Below are positions 17,593-26,250 of a stretch of DNA of 64,000 nt, in pieces (the first letter of the stretch is position 1; the number at the start of each line of letters is the position of its first letter). Origin of the DNA: Achromobacter xylosoxidans (GTDB taxonomy: Bacteria; Pseudomonadota; Gammaproteobacteria; Burkholderiales; Burkholderiaceae_B). The stretch covers positions 99,567-163,566 of the forward strand of contig NZ_MTLG01000008.1 of NCBI RefSeq assembly GCF_002192695.1, in the 5' to 3' direction. The translations under genes were made by a program, and so were the position numbers. The notes under the pieces were generated by a model. That model saw only the letters and a program-made list of their open reading frames with translations. It was not told the DNA's origin and searched no databases.

Positions 17593-18798
17593 TCAGGTCT
17601 TGTTCAACGAGCACGCGGCCTGGGGCTTGGGGAAGACTTCCTCGCCCTTGAGCACCGACTTCACGTTGTAGTAGTCCCAGGGCGCCTTGGATTCGGCGGG
17701 CGACTTCACCTGCAACAGCAGCATGTCGTGCACCAGCGCGCCGTCGGCGCGCAGCTTGCCGTTGCGGATCACGGCGTCGTTGATGGTCATCTCGCGCATC
17801 TTGGCCATCACGGCGGGCGCGTCGTCGGTGCCCGCCGCTTCGATCGCCTTCAGGTAGGACAGCGTGGCCGAATACACGCCGGCCTGCGAGGCGGTCGGCA
17901 TCTTCTTGGCCTTCTCGTAGAACTTCTTGGCCCAGGCGCGCGAGGCATCGTCATAGTCCCAGTAGAAGGCTTCGGTCAGGTACATGCCCTGCGCCTTGGC
18001 CAGGCCCATGCTGTGCACGTCCGAGATGTAGGTGAGCAGCGGCGCCACGATCTGCTTCTTGTTGATGCCGAACTCGTTGGCCTGCTTGACCGCGTTGACC
18101 GTGTCGTTGCCGGCATTGGCCAGCGCGATCACGTCGGCCTTCGAGGCCTGCGCCTTCAACAGGAACGAGGAGAAATCATTGCCGGGGAAAGGATGGCGCG
18201 ACACGCCCACCACATTGCCGCCGTTTTCCTGGATGACTTCGGTGCCGTCCTTTTCCAGCGAGTGGCCGAAGGTGTAGTCGGCGGTGATGAAGTACCAGGT
18301 CTTCTTGCCTTCCTTGACCAGCGCGCGGGCGGTGCCGGCGGCCAGCGCGTAGGTGTTGGTGGTCCACTGGGCGTTCAGGGGCGAGCATTTTTCGCCCAGG
18401 ATGGCGGTGGACAGGCCGGCCGACGGCATGGTCACGCGGTTCTTCTGCTTGGCGATTTCCATCACCGCCAGCGCGGTGGACGCGGTGGGGAAGTCGGTGA
18501 TCATGTCGACCTTGCCCTGGTCGAACCATTCGCGCGCCAGGTTGGCGGCGACGTCGGGCTTGTTCTGGTGGTCGGCGGAAACCACTTCCACCGGCTTGCC
18601 CAGCACCTTGTTGCCCATTTCCTCGGCAGCCATGCGGGCCGCGATCACGGAGCCGTTGCCGGCCAGGTCGGAATAGACGCCGGACAGATCGGTCAGGACG
18701 CCGATCTTGACCACGTCGTCGCTGACCTTGGTCTGGGCTTGGGCGGCGCCGATCATGCCGACGGCGAACAGCGCTGCTGCGATTCGATTCAATTTCAT
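17593..18798 (-). CDS. livK: Branched-chain amino acid-type ABC transporter substrate-binding protein
   Basis: The 401-residue periplasmic protein has a cleavable signal peptide ending 'AAQAQT' (about residue 22). A type-I binding fold follows, starting 'VVKIGVLTDLSGVYSDLAGNG' (in part), as in the LivK/AmiC group. The middle contains 'WYFITADYTFGHSLEKDG'. Its length is typical of ABC binding proteins for aromatic, amide or hydrophobic amino acid ligands in this order. It lies between the ATPase genes and the permeases. Confidence 0.92.
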   Translation of the reverse strand: MKLNRIAAALFAVGMIGAAQAQTKVSDDVVKIGVLTDLSGVYSDLAGNGSVIAARMAAEEMGNKVLGKPVEVVSADHQNKPDVAANLAREWFDQGKVDMITDFPTASTALAVMEIAKQKNRVTMPSAGLSTAILGEKCSPLNAQWTTNTYALAAGTARALVKEGKKTWYFITADYTFGHSLEKDGTEVIQENGGNVVGVSRHPFPGNDFSSFLLKAQASKADVIALANAGNDTVNAVKQANEFGINKKQIVAPLLTYISDVHSMGLAKAQGMYLTEAFYWDYDDASRAWAKKFYEKAKKMPTASQAGVYSATLSYLKAIEAAGTDDAPAVMAKMREMTINDAVIRNGKLRADGALVHDMLLLQVKSPAESKAPWDYYNVKSVLKGEEVFPKPQAACSLNKT

Positions 18799-18855
18799 CT
18801 GACTACGCTCCGTGTAGGAAGGGGACTGCGGTCGGAAGGAATGCGGCTGGAAAAC

Positions 18856-19575
18856 TCAAATGCCGAGCAGGGCGTTCAGCTTGTCCTGCGATTGCCGGAC
18901 TTCGGCGCGGTCTATCACCGCCACCACCTGGCCGTGCTCGATGACGTAATGGCGGTCGGCCAGGTGCTGGGCAAAGCGGAAGTTCTGCTCGACCAGCACG
19001 GTGGTGTAGCCGCGCTCTTTCAATTGCCGGATGACGCGGCCCAGGGACTGCACGATGACGGGGGCCAGGCCTTCGGTGATTTCGTCCAGCAACAACAGGC
19101 GGGCGCCGGTGCGCAGGATGCGCGCCATCGCCAGCATCTGCTGTTCGCCGCCCGACAGGCGCGTGCCGGGGCTGTGGGCGCGCTCTTTGAGGTTGGGGAA
19201 CATCTCGTAGATTTCCTGTACCGACATGCCGTCCGGCCCTACCGAGGGCAGCAGCATGAGGTTTTCCTCGGCGCTCAAGGACGCATAGATGCCGCGCTCT
19301 TCAGGGCAATAGCCGATGCCGCGGCGCGCGATCTTGTGGGGCGGCAGGCCGACGGTCTCCTGGCCCTGGATCCTGATGGAACCGCTGCGCCGGCCCACCA
19401 GGCCCAGGATGGACTTCAGCGTCGAGCTGCGGCCCGCGCCGTTCCTGCCCAGCAGGGTCACGCATTCGCCCGGCTTCACGTCCAGGTCGATGCCGTGCAG
19501 GATGTGCGATTCGCCGTACCAGGCGTGCAGGTTGCGGATCTCCAGCATGCTGGAGCCAGCGGCGGCTTCATTCAT
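18856..19575 (-). CDS. livF: Branched-chain amino acid-type ABC transporter ATP-binding protein with Arg in the Walker A motif
   Basis: The 239-residue ATPase has the signature 'RLSGGEQQMLAMARI', Walker B 'LLLLDEITEG' and the LivF-type switch 'VEQNF'. The Walker A reads GRNGAGRSS, where the invariant lysine that binds ATP phosphates is arginine (codon CGC read on the minus strand near 19430). The start overlaps the livG end by 8 nt. Activity may depend on the LivG site, or arginine may be tolerated as in some homologues; this is unresolved. Confidence 0.92.
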   Translation of the reverse strand: MNEAAAGSSMLEIRNLHAWYGESHILHGIDLDVKPGECVTLLGRNGAGRSSTLKSILGLVGRRSGSIRIQGQETVGLPPHKIARRGIGYCPEERGIYASLSAEENLMLLPSVGPDGMSVQEIYEMFPNLKERAHSPGTRLSGGEQQMLAMARILRTGARLLLLDEITEGLAPVIVQSLGRVIRQLKERGYTTVLVEQNFRFAQHLADRHYVIEHGQVVAVIDRAEVRQSQDKLNALLGI

Positions 19576-20323
19576 CTTCGGCTCCCATGTAGGCCTCGCG
19601 CACCGCCGGGTTTTCCGACACGGTCGCGTAGGGGCCTTCGGCCAGGATCTCGCCCCGTTGCAGCACGGTGATCGTGTCGGAGATGTCCGCCACGACTTTC
19701 ATGTTGTGTTCGACCATGAGGATGGTGCGGCCCGCGGATACCTGCTTGATCAGGTGCTTGACCCGGTCCACGTCTTCCTGGCCCATGCCCTGGGTGGGTT
19801 CGTCCAGCAACAGCAGTTCGGGTTCCAGCGCCAGCGTGGTGGCGATCTCCAATGTGCGCTTGCGGCCATAGGGCAGGTCGCCCGCGGCCACGTCCAGGTG
19901 CGTGCGCAGGCCGACCTGGTCCAGCAGTTCCTCGACGCGGTGGTGCAGGCTTTCCAGCGTGCGTTCCGAACGCCAGAAGCAATAGTCCACGCCCAGCTTG
20001 CGCTGCAAGGCCACGCGCACGTTCTCGCGCACCGACAACTGCGGGAACACGGCCGAGATCTGGAACGAGCGCACGATGCCGCGGCGCGCGGTCTGCGCGG
20101 GGCGTTCCTGCGTGATGTCCACGCCGTCGTACAGGATCTCGCCGCGCGTCGGAATGTGGAACTTGGTCAGCAGATTGAAGAAGGTGGTCTTGCCCGCGCC
20201 GTTGGGGCCGATGAGCGCGTGGATGGCGCCGCGGCGCACGCTCATGTCGACGTTGTTGACGGCCACGAAGCCGCGGAATTCCTTGCTCAGGCCCCGGGTC
20301 TGAAGAATGATGTCGCTTTGCAT
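19568..20323 (-). CDS. livG: Branched-chain amino acid-type ABC transporter ATP-binding protein
   Basis: The 251-residue ATPase has an intact Walker A 'GPNGAGKTT' (residues 39-47), the LivG-type signature 'LPYGRKRTLEIA' in place of LSGGQ, Walker B 'LLLLDEPTQGM' and 'VEHNM'. It pairs with LivF. The start at 20323 is the conserved N-terminus 'MQSDIILQTRGLSKEF'. An 8-nt overlap with livF implies coupled translation. Confidence 0.93.
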   Translation of the reverse strand: MQSDIILQTRGLSKEFRGFVAVNNVDMSVRRGAIHALIGPNGAGKTTFFNLLTKFHIPTRGEILYDGVDITQERPAQTARRGIVRSFQISAVFPQLSVRENVRVALQRKLGVDYCFWRSERTLESLHHRVEELLDQVGLRTHLDVAAGDLPYGRKRTLEIATTLALEPELLLLDEPTQGMGQEDVDRVKHLIKQVSAGRTILMVEHNMKVVADISDTITVLQRGEILAEGPYATVSENPAVREAYMGAEDE

Positions 20324-20412
20324 GATGTCCGTTGGGCTTGCTGGGGACAGGCCCTGGCGCGTCGCGGTCCCGCCACGCGCCAGGAGGTTCGTGCTTCTTC
20401 CGGAGCCCGGCC

Positions 20413-21324
20413 TTACTTCGACTGGTACTGCGCGGGGCGCTTGGCCAGCGAGGCTTGGATGATGGCGGCGCAGCGTTCGCGCTCGGCGCCCACCAGCGGC
20501 AGGCGCGGGCGGCGCACGTGCTCGTTGCCCACGCCGGCCAGCGTCTCGGCCAGCTTGATGTTCTGCACCAGCTTGGTCGACACATCCAGGTGCAGGAGCG
20601 GCGTGAACCATTGGTACAGCGCCAGCGCTTCCTGCCACTTGCCGGCCTTCATCAGGTCGTACAGGGCCACGGTTTCGCGCGGGAAGGCGGTCACCAGTCC
20701 TGCCAGCAGGCCGTCCGCGCCCAGCGCCAGCGCCTCGAACGACAGGTCGTCCACGCCGATGAACAGTTGGTAGCGCGTGCCCAGGGCGTTGCGCAGGTCG
20801 GTCAGGCGGCGCACGTCGTCGCTGCTTTCCTTGATGGCGACCAGCCATTTGCAGTCGGCCAGTTCGGCCATGTGCTCGGGCTTGAGGTCGACGCGGTAGG
20901 CGACGGGGTTGTTGTAGATCATGCAGGGCTTTTGCGCGGCTTCGGCCATGGTGCGGATGCTCTGCATGGCTTCGCGCGAGTCCGCCACGTAGATCAGCGA
21001 GGGCATCAGCATGAAGCCGTCCACGCCCAGTTCCACGGCGGCCTTGATGAAGCGCAGCGCTTCGCGGGTGCTGGTCTCGGACACGTTGGCCAGGACCGGA
21101 ATGCGGCCGGCGCTGACTTCCACCGCGCAGCGCGTCACTTCCAGCTTTTCTTCCAGGCTCAGGGTGCTGGCTTCGCCCAGCGAGCCGCAGGTGACCAGGC
21201 CATGCACGCCGTTGTCGATCAGGAAGCCGAAGTGCTTGCGCATCGCCTCGAAGTCGAGGGTCTCGTCGGCATGGAACTTACTCGTTACGGCAGGGAAGAC
21301 GCCCTGCCAATGCACGTTACTCAA
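20413..21324 (-). CDS. Dihydrodipicolinate synthase/N-acetylneuraminate lyase (DapA) family aldolase
   Basis: The 303-residue TIM-barrel class I aldolase has the Schiff-base lysine in 'VAIKESSDD', the catalytic tyrosine in 'MIYNNPVAYR' and the ketoacid-binding loop 'CGSLGEASTLS'. The start is a TTG at 21324 with AGGAGA 6 nt upstream. It heads the minus-strand liv operon, so it probably processes a keto acid or amino acid derivative imported by that transporter rather than making lysine precursors. The loop 'GSLGE' in place of 'GTTGE' also argues against DapA itself. Confidence 0.88.
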   Translation of the reverse strand: MSNVHWQGVFPAVTSKFHADETLDFEAMRKHFGFLIDNGVHGLVTCGSLGEASTLSLEEKLEVTRCAVEVSAGRIPVLANVSETSTREALRFIKAAVELGVDGFMLMPSLIYVADSREAMQSIRTMAEAAQKPCMIYNNPVAYRVDLKPEHMAELADCKWLVAIKESSDDVRRLTDLRNALGTRYQLFIGVDDLSFEALALGADGLLAGLVTAFPRETVALYDLMKAGKWQEALALYQWFTPLLHLDVSTKLVQNIKLAETLAGVGNEHVRRPRLPLVGAERERCAAIIQASLAKRPAQYQSK

Positions 21325-21384
21325 CTGGCTTCTCCTCAAGATGCCGTCGCTTCAATGGCGGAGCGGCGAGCAGGTGCAAAGTCT

Positions 21385-21414
21385 AATATCTGATAAATAT
21401 ATTTAGAAGATATT
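21385..21414. promoter_or_regulatory. 30-bp near-perfect palindrome upstream of the aldolase-liv operon
   Basis: AATATCT (21385-21391) and AGATATT (21408-21414) flank a perfect 12-bp palindrome TAAATATATTTA (21394-21405); all share the same centre (21399.5). Only 2 of 15 base pairs are mismatched. It lies 61 nt upstream of the TTG start in otherwise GC-rich DNA. It is a candidate operator for the operon's GntR regulator and may overlap the promoter. Confidence 0.65.
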
Positions 21415-21580
21415 TTGATTCGGGGATTTCCCGGGGCGGGTCAACCCGGGGGTAACTAGGGGGATGCATGGCGGACCTCGCCGCCGCGCGTTTTCCCAGA
21501 GGGACGGGCAGGAGAGAGGGGACGCGCCGCTGACGGGCGCGTGGGCGAGGTTGCTTCAGGGCCGGCCTTGGCTCAGGCGG

Positions 21581-22468
21581 CTAGCCGGCCTTGCGCGGAT
21601 ACGCGCGGCTCGCGTCCTGCATGAAGGTCTGCACCGCGGTCTCGTATTGCGCGCCGCTGCGGAAGGCGCCGGAATGCGAGGCGCCTTCGATCTTGACCAG
21701 GCGCTTGAGCTCGGGCGCGACGTTGCTGGCGGCGGCGTAGAGCTCGTCGCTCATGGTGTGCGGCACCACGCGGTCGGCGGTGCCGTGCATGAAGAGCATG
21801 GGCGTGCGCATGCGCGCCAGCTTTTCCACCGAGGCGAATGGCTGCGTGACGAGCAGGCTGGCGCCCGGCACCTTGCCCCAGCGCAGCGTGGCCAGCATCG
21901 CGCCGATGCTGGTGAAGCTGGATTCCACGATCAGGCCGGCGAATGCCGGCTGGTCGGGGCGCGCGGCCAGGTCGATGGCGATGGCGCCGCCCAGGCTGTG
22001 GCCGTAGATGAAACGGCGCGACGGATCGGGCTGGATGCGGGCCAGTTCCGCAAGCCCCGCCATCGCGTCTTCCAGCGCGCTGTCCTCGGAAGGCAGGCGC
22101 GGGGTCGAGGCGCCGAAGCCGCGGTAGTCGATGGCCAGCACGGAATAGCCCATGCGGGCCCAGCCCTCGATGCGGAAGGCGCTGCCGTTCAGGTTCCAGC
22201 GCGCGCCATGCAGGTACAGCACGGTGGGCGCGCCGGCTTTGGGGCTTTGCCAATACCAGGCGCGCACCTTGTCGCCGCCGGCCAGCGTCAGGTCGTAGAC
22301 CTGGGTCCCGGCGGCGGGTTCGCGCCACCAGGTCTGCGGTTCGGACTGGGGAGAGAAGATGGTCTGGCGCTGCCAGGAATCGAGCTGGGTGCAGCCGACG
22401 ACGCTGGCGCCGGCCAGGAGGGCAACGGCGAACAGGCGGCGGGGAGAGAGGCGGGGTAGGGCTGGCAT
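21581..22468 (-). CDS. Alpha/beta-hydrolase lipoprotein
   Basis: The 295-residue hydrolase has an N-terminal lipoprotein-type signal ('LLAGASVVGC'), then the alpha/beta fold. It shows an oxyanion region 'YLHGARWN', the nucleophile elbow 'GHSLGG' and the acid 'HGTADRVVPH', and a late His in 'EGASHSGAF'. It is of the BAAT/peptidase S9-like esterase group. The start at 22468 is chosen for the signal peptide; an upstream ATG at 22507 would add 13 residues and abut the LysR stop. The substrate is unknown. Confidence 0.85.
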   Translation of the reverse strand: MPALPRLSPRRLFAVALLAGASVVGCTQLDSWQRQTIFSPQSEPQTWWREPAAGTQVYDLTLAGGDKVRAWYWQSPKAGAPTVLYLHGARWNLNGSAFRIEGWARMGYSVLAIDYRGFGASTPRLPSEDSALEDAMAGLAELARIQPDPSRRFIYGHSLGGAIAIDLAARPDQPAFAGLIVESSFTSIGAMLATLRWGKVPGASLLVTQPFASVEKLARMRTPMLFMHGTADRVVPHTMSDELYAAASNVAPELKRLVKIEGASHSGAFRSGAQYETAVQTFMQDASRAYPRKAG

Positions 22469-22506
22469 GGAATATCTGACCCGGGCGGAGCGGCTGGGTT
22501 CCGGCA

Positions 22507-23394
22507 TCAGCATACTTCGGGATGGACTTCCCGCGTCAAGGCCAGCCAGGCTTGGGCGGCGTGCGACAGGTAGCCGCCGCGGCGCCAGACCAGCACCATT
22601 TCCCAGTCCGTGCCGGCATCGCGCAATGGCACGCGCGCCACGCCGGCGTGCAGCTCTTCGCGGGCCTTCAGGCGCGGCAGGAAGGCCACGCCCAGGCCGG
22701 CGGCCACCAGCGCCACGATGAAATCGATCTGGCCGCTGCGCGCCGCAATGGCAGGGGCAAAGCCCGCCCGCTGGCAGGCGTCGTGGATGATGCGGTTCAG
22801 GGCAAAGCCGGTCTCGAACAGGATGAAGGGCGAGTCCCGCAGCTCGCCCAGTCCGACGGTTGCGGCGCCCGCCATGGGATGGTCGGCGGGCATCAGCGCC
22901 ACCAGCGGCTCGCGCGCCACCGGCTGCCATTCGAAGATATCGGGCACCGGCTTGAGCGAGCCCGCCAGCTCGATCTCGCCGGCCATCACCATTTCTTCCA
23001 GGCGGCGGCTGCCGTGTTCCACCAGGCTGATCTCCACTTGCGGATAGCGGCTGCGAAAGCGCGCGAACATCGGCGCGAACAAGGTGCTGCTGCCCAAGGG
23101 CGGCAGGCCCAACCGCAGCACGCCGCGCTGGAGCCCCTTCAGTTCGTCGAGTTCGGCGTACAGGTCGTCGCGTTGCGCCAGCATGGCCACGGCGCGGCGG
23201 TAGACGATCTCGCCGGCGGCGGTCAGCCGCGGCGGCTGGGCGTGGCGGTCCAGCAAGGGCATGCCCAGCTCGTCTTCCAGCTGGCGCACCGCCTTGCTCA
23301 CGGTGGGCTGGGTGGCGAAGACGGCCTTGGCCGCCTGGGAGAAACCGCCCTGGCGGACGACCTCGACCAGGGCGCGCAGTGGGCGTAGTTCCAT
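22507..23394 (-). CDS. LysR-family transcriptional regulator (CidR-like)
   Basis: The 295-residue LysR protein has the HTH 'GGFSQAAKAVFATQPTVSKAV' (partial, residues ~16-36). It is divergent from cidA/cidB-like genes, as CidR is in other bacteria where it responds to acetate or pyruvate. The effector domain contains 'GLPPLGSSTLF', also seen in CidR-like proteins. A 17-bp perfect interrupted palindrome lies in the shared intergenic region. Confidence 0.9.
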   Translation of the reverse strand: MELRPLRALVEVVRQGGFSQAAKAVFATQPTVSKAVRQLEDELGMPLLDRHAQPPRLTAAGEIVYRRAVAMLAQRDDLYAELDELKGLQRGVLRLGLPPLGSSTLFAPMFARFRSRYPQVEISLVEHGSRRLEEMVMAGEIELAGSLKPVPDIFEWQPVAREPLVALMPADHPMAGAATVGLGELRDSPFILFETGFALNRIIHDACQRAGFAPAIAARSGQIDFIVALVAAGLGVAFLPRLKAREELHAGVARVPLRDAGTDWEMVLVWRRGGYLSHAAQAWLALTREVHPEVC

Positions 23395-23417
23395 GGTTAT
23401 GCCTATTTGGAATGAAG

Positions 23418-23434
23418 TGAATTCAAGGAATTCA
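23418..23434. promoter_or_regulatory. Palindromic operator between cidR-like gene and cidA
   Basis: TGAATTC-AAG-GAATTCA is a perfect 7-bp inverted repeat with a 3-nt spacer, in the T-N11-A class. It lies 24 nt from the regulator start and 58 nt from cidA. Confidence 0.65.
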
Positions 23435-23491
23435 TTTTATCTATGGGTCGCGCAGGCGTAAAACATCTACTTGCCGCAGGAACCTCCTCCC

Positions 23492-23896
23492 ATGTCTCGC
23501 CCACGCCTCGCCATTCTTCTACGCAGCACGCTGCGCCGCAGCCGCGTGCTGCAAATCTGCCTGCTGGTCCTGTTCTCCCTGCTGGGCCAGGCGTTGGCCC
23601 AATTGCTGGGCCTGCCCGTGCCGGGCGGCGTCGTTGGCATGGCGCTGGTGCTGCTACTGCTGGCCACGCGCCGCCTGCGGGTGCGCAACGTGCACCGCGG
23701 CGCCAGCTGGCTGCTGGGCGAGATGCTGTTGTTCTTCGTGCCCGCCGTCATGTCGCTGCTGGACCATCGCGAATTCCTCGGCCTGCTGGGCTTGAAGCTG
23801 CTGGCCGTCATCCTGCTGGGCACGGCCCTGGTGATGACGGGCACGGCACTGACCATCGACCTTTGCTACCGCTGGATGAACCGCCATGCCGGCTGA
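23492..23896 (+). CDS. cidA: CidA/LrgA family membrane protein (holin-like)
   Basis: The 134-residue protein has four hydrophobic helices and the family signature 'LGLPVPGGVVGMALVLLLL' (partial) followed by 'GASWLLGEMLLFFVPAVMSLL'. CidA/LrgA proteins are linked to murein hydrolase export and carbon overflow (pyruvate/acetate). The ATG at 23492 is preferred to a TTG at 23471. Its end overlaps cidB by 11 nt. Confidence 0.9.
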   Translation: MSRPRLAILLRSTLRRSRVLQICLLVLFSLLGQALAQLLGLPVPGGVVGMALVLLLLATRRLRVRNVHRGASWLLGEMLLFFVPAVMSLLDHREFLGLLGLKLLAVILLGTALVMTGTALTIDLCYRWMNRHAG

Positions 23897-24578
23897 TTTC
23901 AACCTGTTGTTCTGGCCCGCCGCGACCGTGCTGGCCTACGTCTGCGCCCGGTTGTTCTACCGGCGCTACGCCTATTGGTGCACCTCGACGCTGGTGGTGG
24001 CGCCGGCGCTGCTGCTGGCGCTGGCGATCGCGCTGCACACGGGTTACCGCGATTACATGGCCGGTTCGCACTGGCTGATGGCGATGCTGGGGCCGGTCAT
24101 CGTGGCCTTCGCGCTGCCCTTGTACGAACAGCGCGCGCTGATCCGCCGTTACTGGCCCGTGCTGGTGGCGGGCGTGGCGGTGGGCAGCCTGATCGCGGGC
24201 GCCAGCGCCTGGATGCTGGGCAGCCTGCTAGGCCTGTCGCCGGACCTGCGCTTGAGCCTGCTGCCGCGCTCGGTGGCCACGCCGTTCGCGGTGGCCGTGT
24301 CGTCGCACGTGGGCGGCGTGCCGGATCTGACCGCCGTCTTCGTGATCGTTACGGGCGTGTTCGGCGCGGCCCTGGGCCAATTGATGCGGCGCTGGCTGCC
24401 GCTGCGCTCGGCGCTGGCGCGCGGCGCGCTGTTCGGCATGGGCGCGCACGGCGCTGGAACGGCCAAGGCCCGCGAACTGGCGGCCGATGAAGGCGCCGTC
24501 GCGGGCCTGGTGATGGTGATGGCCGGCTTGTTCAACGTGCTGGTCACGCCCGCCGTGGTCGTGGGGCTGCTGGCTTGA
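23886..24578 (+). CDS. cidB: CidB/LrgB family membrane protein
   Basis: The 230-residue polytopic protein is the partner of CidA/LrgA. The conserved 'LLPRSVATPFAVAVSSHVGGVPDLTAVFV' region (residues ~125-153) and 'GMGAHGAGTAKA' are family hallmarks. It overlaps cidA by 11 nt and ends 8 nt from the convergent LysE gene. Recent work links such pairs to pyruvate transport; which role applies here is unknown. Confidence 0.92.
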   Translation: MPADFNLLFWPAATVLAYVCARLFYRRYAYWCTSTLVVAPALLLALAIALHTGYRDYMAGSHWLMAMLGPVIVAFALPLYEQRALIRRYWPVLVAGVAVGSLIAGASAWMLGSLLGLSPDLRLSLLPRSVATPFAVAVSSHVGGVPDLTAVFVIVTGVFGAALGQLMRRWLPLRSALARGALFGMGAHGAGTAKARELAADEGAVAGLVMVMAGLFNVLVTPAVVVGLLA

Positions 24579-24586
24579 GGGCCGCG

Positions 24587-25231
24587 TCAGTGCAGCATTT
24601 CCAGCGCCACCGGATACAGCGAGGCCACCAGCAGCAGCGCCATGCCCACATTGAAGGCGCGGATCGCCCAGGGCTTGTGCAGCACGCGGCGCAGCGCGGT
24701 GCCGAAGGTCACCCAAATGCCGATGCTGGGCAGGTTGACGATGCCGCAGACGATGGTGGCGATGACCAGGTTGGCGAAGAAGCCGTTCTGCGGCGTGTAG
24801 GTTGCGATCACGCCCACCGCCATGACCCAGGCCTTGGGGTTGACCCACTGGAAGGCGGCGGCCTGCAGAAAGGTAAAGGGCTTGCCGCGCGCTTCGCCGT
24901 CATCCATTTCGCCCGAATTCGCGATCTTCCAGGCCAGGTACAGCAGATAGGCCGCGCCGGCGTACTTCAGCACGGCGTATAGCTGCGGCACCTGCTGGAA
25001 GACCGAACCCAGCCCGATGCCCACCAGGAAGATCATGAAGGTGAAGCCCAGGTTCACGCCCAGCAGATGCGGCACGCTGCGGCGGAAACCGAAGTTCAGG
25101 CCGGACGAGGCCAGCATCACGTTGTTGGGGCCGGGCGTAATCGAGCTGACCAGCGCGAACATGGCCAGCGGGCCCAGCAGGGACAGGGACATCAGGGGCA
25201 CGTCGGCCCAGTTGGAGGGGAGCAGATTCAT
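24587..25231 (-). CDS. LysE family amino acid exporter
   Basis: The 214-residue protein has six hydrophobic segments and the LysE/RhtB N-terminal motif 'SSITPGPNNVMLASSGLNFG' near residue 30. 'FQWVNPKAWVM' lies near residue 128. The ATG overlaps the EamA stop by 4 nt (ATGA), so the two exporters are co-translated. The likely substrates are amino acids, possibly those controlled by the divergent MocR regulator. Confidence 0.9.
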   Translation of the reverse strand: MNLLPSNWADVPLMSLSLLGPLAMFALVSSITPGPNNVMLASSGLNFGFRRSVPHLLGVNLGFTFMIFLVGIGLGSVFQQVPQLYAVLKYAGAAYLLYLAWKIANSGEMDDGEARGKPFTFLQAAAFQWVNPKAWVMAVGVIATYTPQNGFFANLVIATIVCGIVNLPSIGIWVTFGTALRRVLHKPWAIRAFNVGMALLLVASLYPVALEMLH

Positions 25232-26175
25232 TTTTTGGTCCTGACGATGGCGCGGCGTCCGCCGGCGATAACGGCGATCACGGCAACGGCGAAGACATAC
25301 GTCGCCGGCTCCACGGATTCGCCAAACAACAATGCGGCCGCCACCACCGTCAGGAACGGCTGCAGCAGCTGCACCTGGCCGACCCGGGCGATGCCGCCCA
25401 CGGCCAGGCCGCGATACCAGGCAAAAAAGCCCAGGAACATCGAACCCAGCGCCAGATAGGCGCAGGCGTAGATCACCGAGGCGGTAGGCCAACTGGCCTG
25501 CTGCGCCGCCATCCAGCCGACGGGCGCCGCCACCACGGGCGCGCTGATCACCAGGGCCCAGCAGATGGTGCGCCCGCCGCCCAGCGTGCGGGAAGCGCGC
25601 GCGCCTTCGGCATAGCCCATGCCGCCTAGCACCACGGCCAGCAGCAGCCAGAGATAGCCGGGCTGCAGCGCGCCCTCGCCCTGGCGCAGGGCGTACGCCG
25701 TCACCAGGGCGGCGCCCAGTACCGCCCAGGCCCAGAAGGCGGGCGACGGGCGTTCGCCGCTGCGCAGCGCGGCAAAGGCCGCGGTCGACAGGGGCAGCAG
25801 CCCATTGAACACCGCGCCCTGCGCAGCGGGCACGGTCTGCATGGCGAGCGACGAGGCCAGCGGCCAGCCCACCACGATGCCCAGCGCGGCCAGGATCACG
25901 CCAGGCCACTCCTCGCGGTTCGGCCTGCGGGCGCGCGTCAGCCAGAGCACGGCGATGGCCGGTACCGCCGCCAGCAGCGCGCGGCCCAATCCCACCAGCA
26001 GAGGCGTCAGCTCGCCGACCGCAAGACGGGTCATGGGCAGCGTCAGGGAAAAAACCAACACTCCCAGAAAGCCATAGCCGTAGCCCTCCCAAAGCGTGGC
26101 GGGCGCGCTCGGGGCGGTCGGATAGAAGGCGGGACGGGTCATCACGGCACCAAGGTTCGGGAACGCCGCGGACAT
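25228..26175 (-). CDS. EamA/DMT family transporter
   Basis: The 315-residue protein has ten hydrophobic helices arranged as two EamA repeats, e.g. 'LPMTRLAVGELTPLLVGLGR' in the first. It is likely a metabolite exporter. An alternative start at 26142 would remove 11 residues; neither has a strong ribosome site. It is divergent from a MocR-type regulator with putative operators between and coupled to lysE. Confidence 0.88.
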   Translation of the reverse strand: MSAAFPNLGAVMTRPAFYPTAPSAPATLWEGYGYGFLGVLVFSLTLPMTRLAVGELTPLLVGLGRALLAAVPAIAVLWLTRARRPNREEWPGVILAALGIVVGWPLASSLAMQTVPAAQGAVFNGLLPLSTAAFAALRSGERPSPAFWAWAVLGAALVTAYALRQGEGALQPGYLWLLLAVVLGGMGYAEGARASRTLGGGRTICWALVISAPVVAAPVGWMAAQQASWPTASVIYACAYLALGSMFLGFFAWYRGLAVGGIARVGQVQLLQPFLTVVAAALLFGESVEPATYVFAVAVIAVIAGGRRAIVRTKK

Positions 26176-26231
26176 CGCGCCCGCCCGCTATTGCGGGTTT
26201 TCGGCATTGCTGTCACTCTACGCATAGTCAT

Positions 26232-26250
26232 CGGTACAGTACCGGTACAC
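26232..26250. promoter_or_regulatory. Repeated CGGTACA operator between EamA and MocR genes
   Basis: CGGTACA occurs twice in direct orientation (26232-26238 and 26243-26249), spaced 11 nt. The arrangement also contains palindromes GGTAC-A-GTACC (26233-26243) and GTACCGGTAC (26239-26248). MocR-type regulators such as GabR and PdxR bind direct repeats near their divergent targets. Confidence 0.55.
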
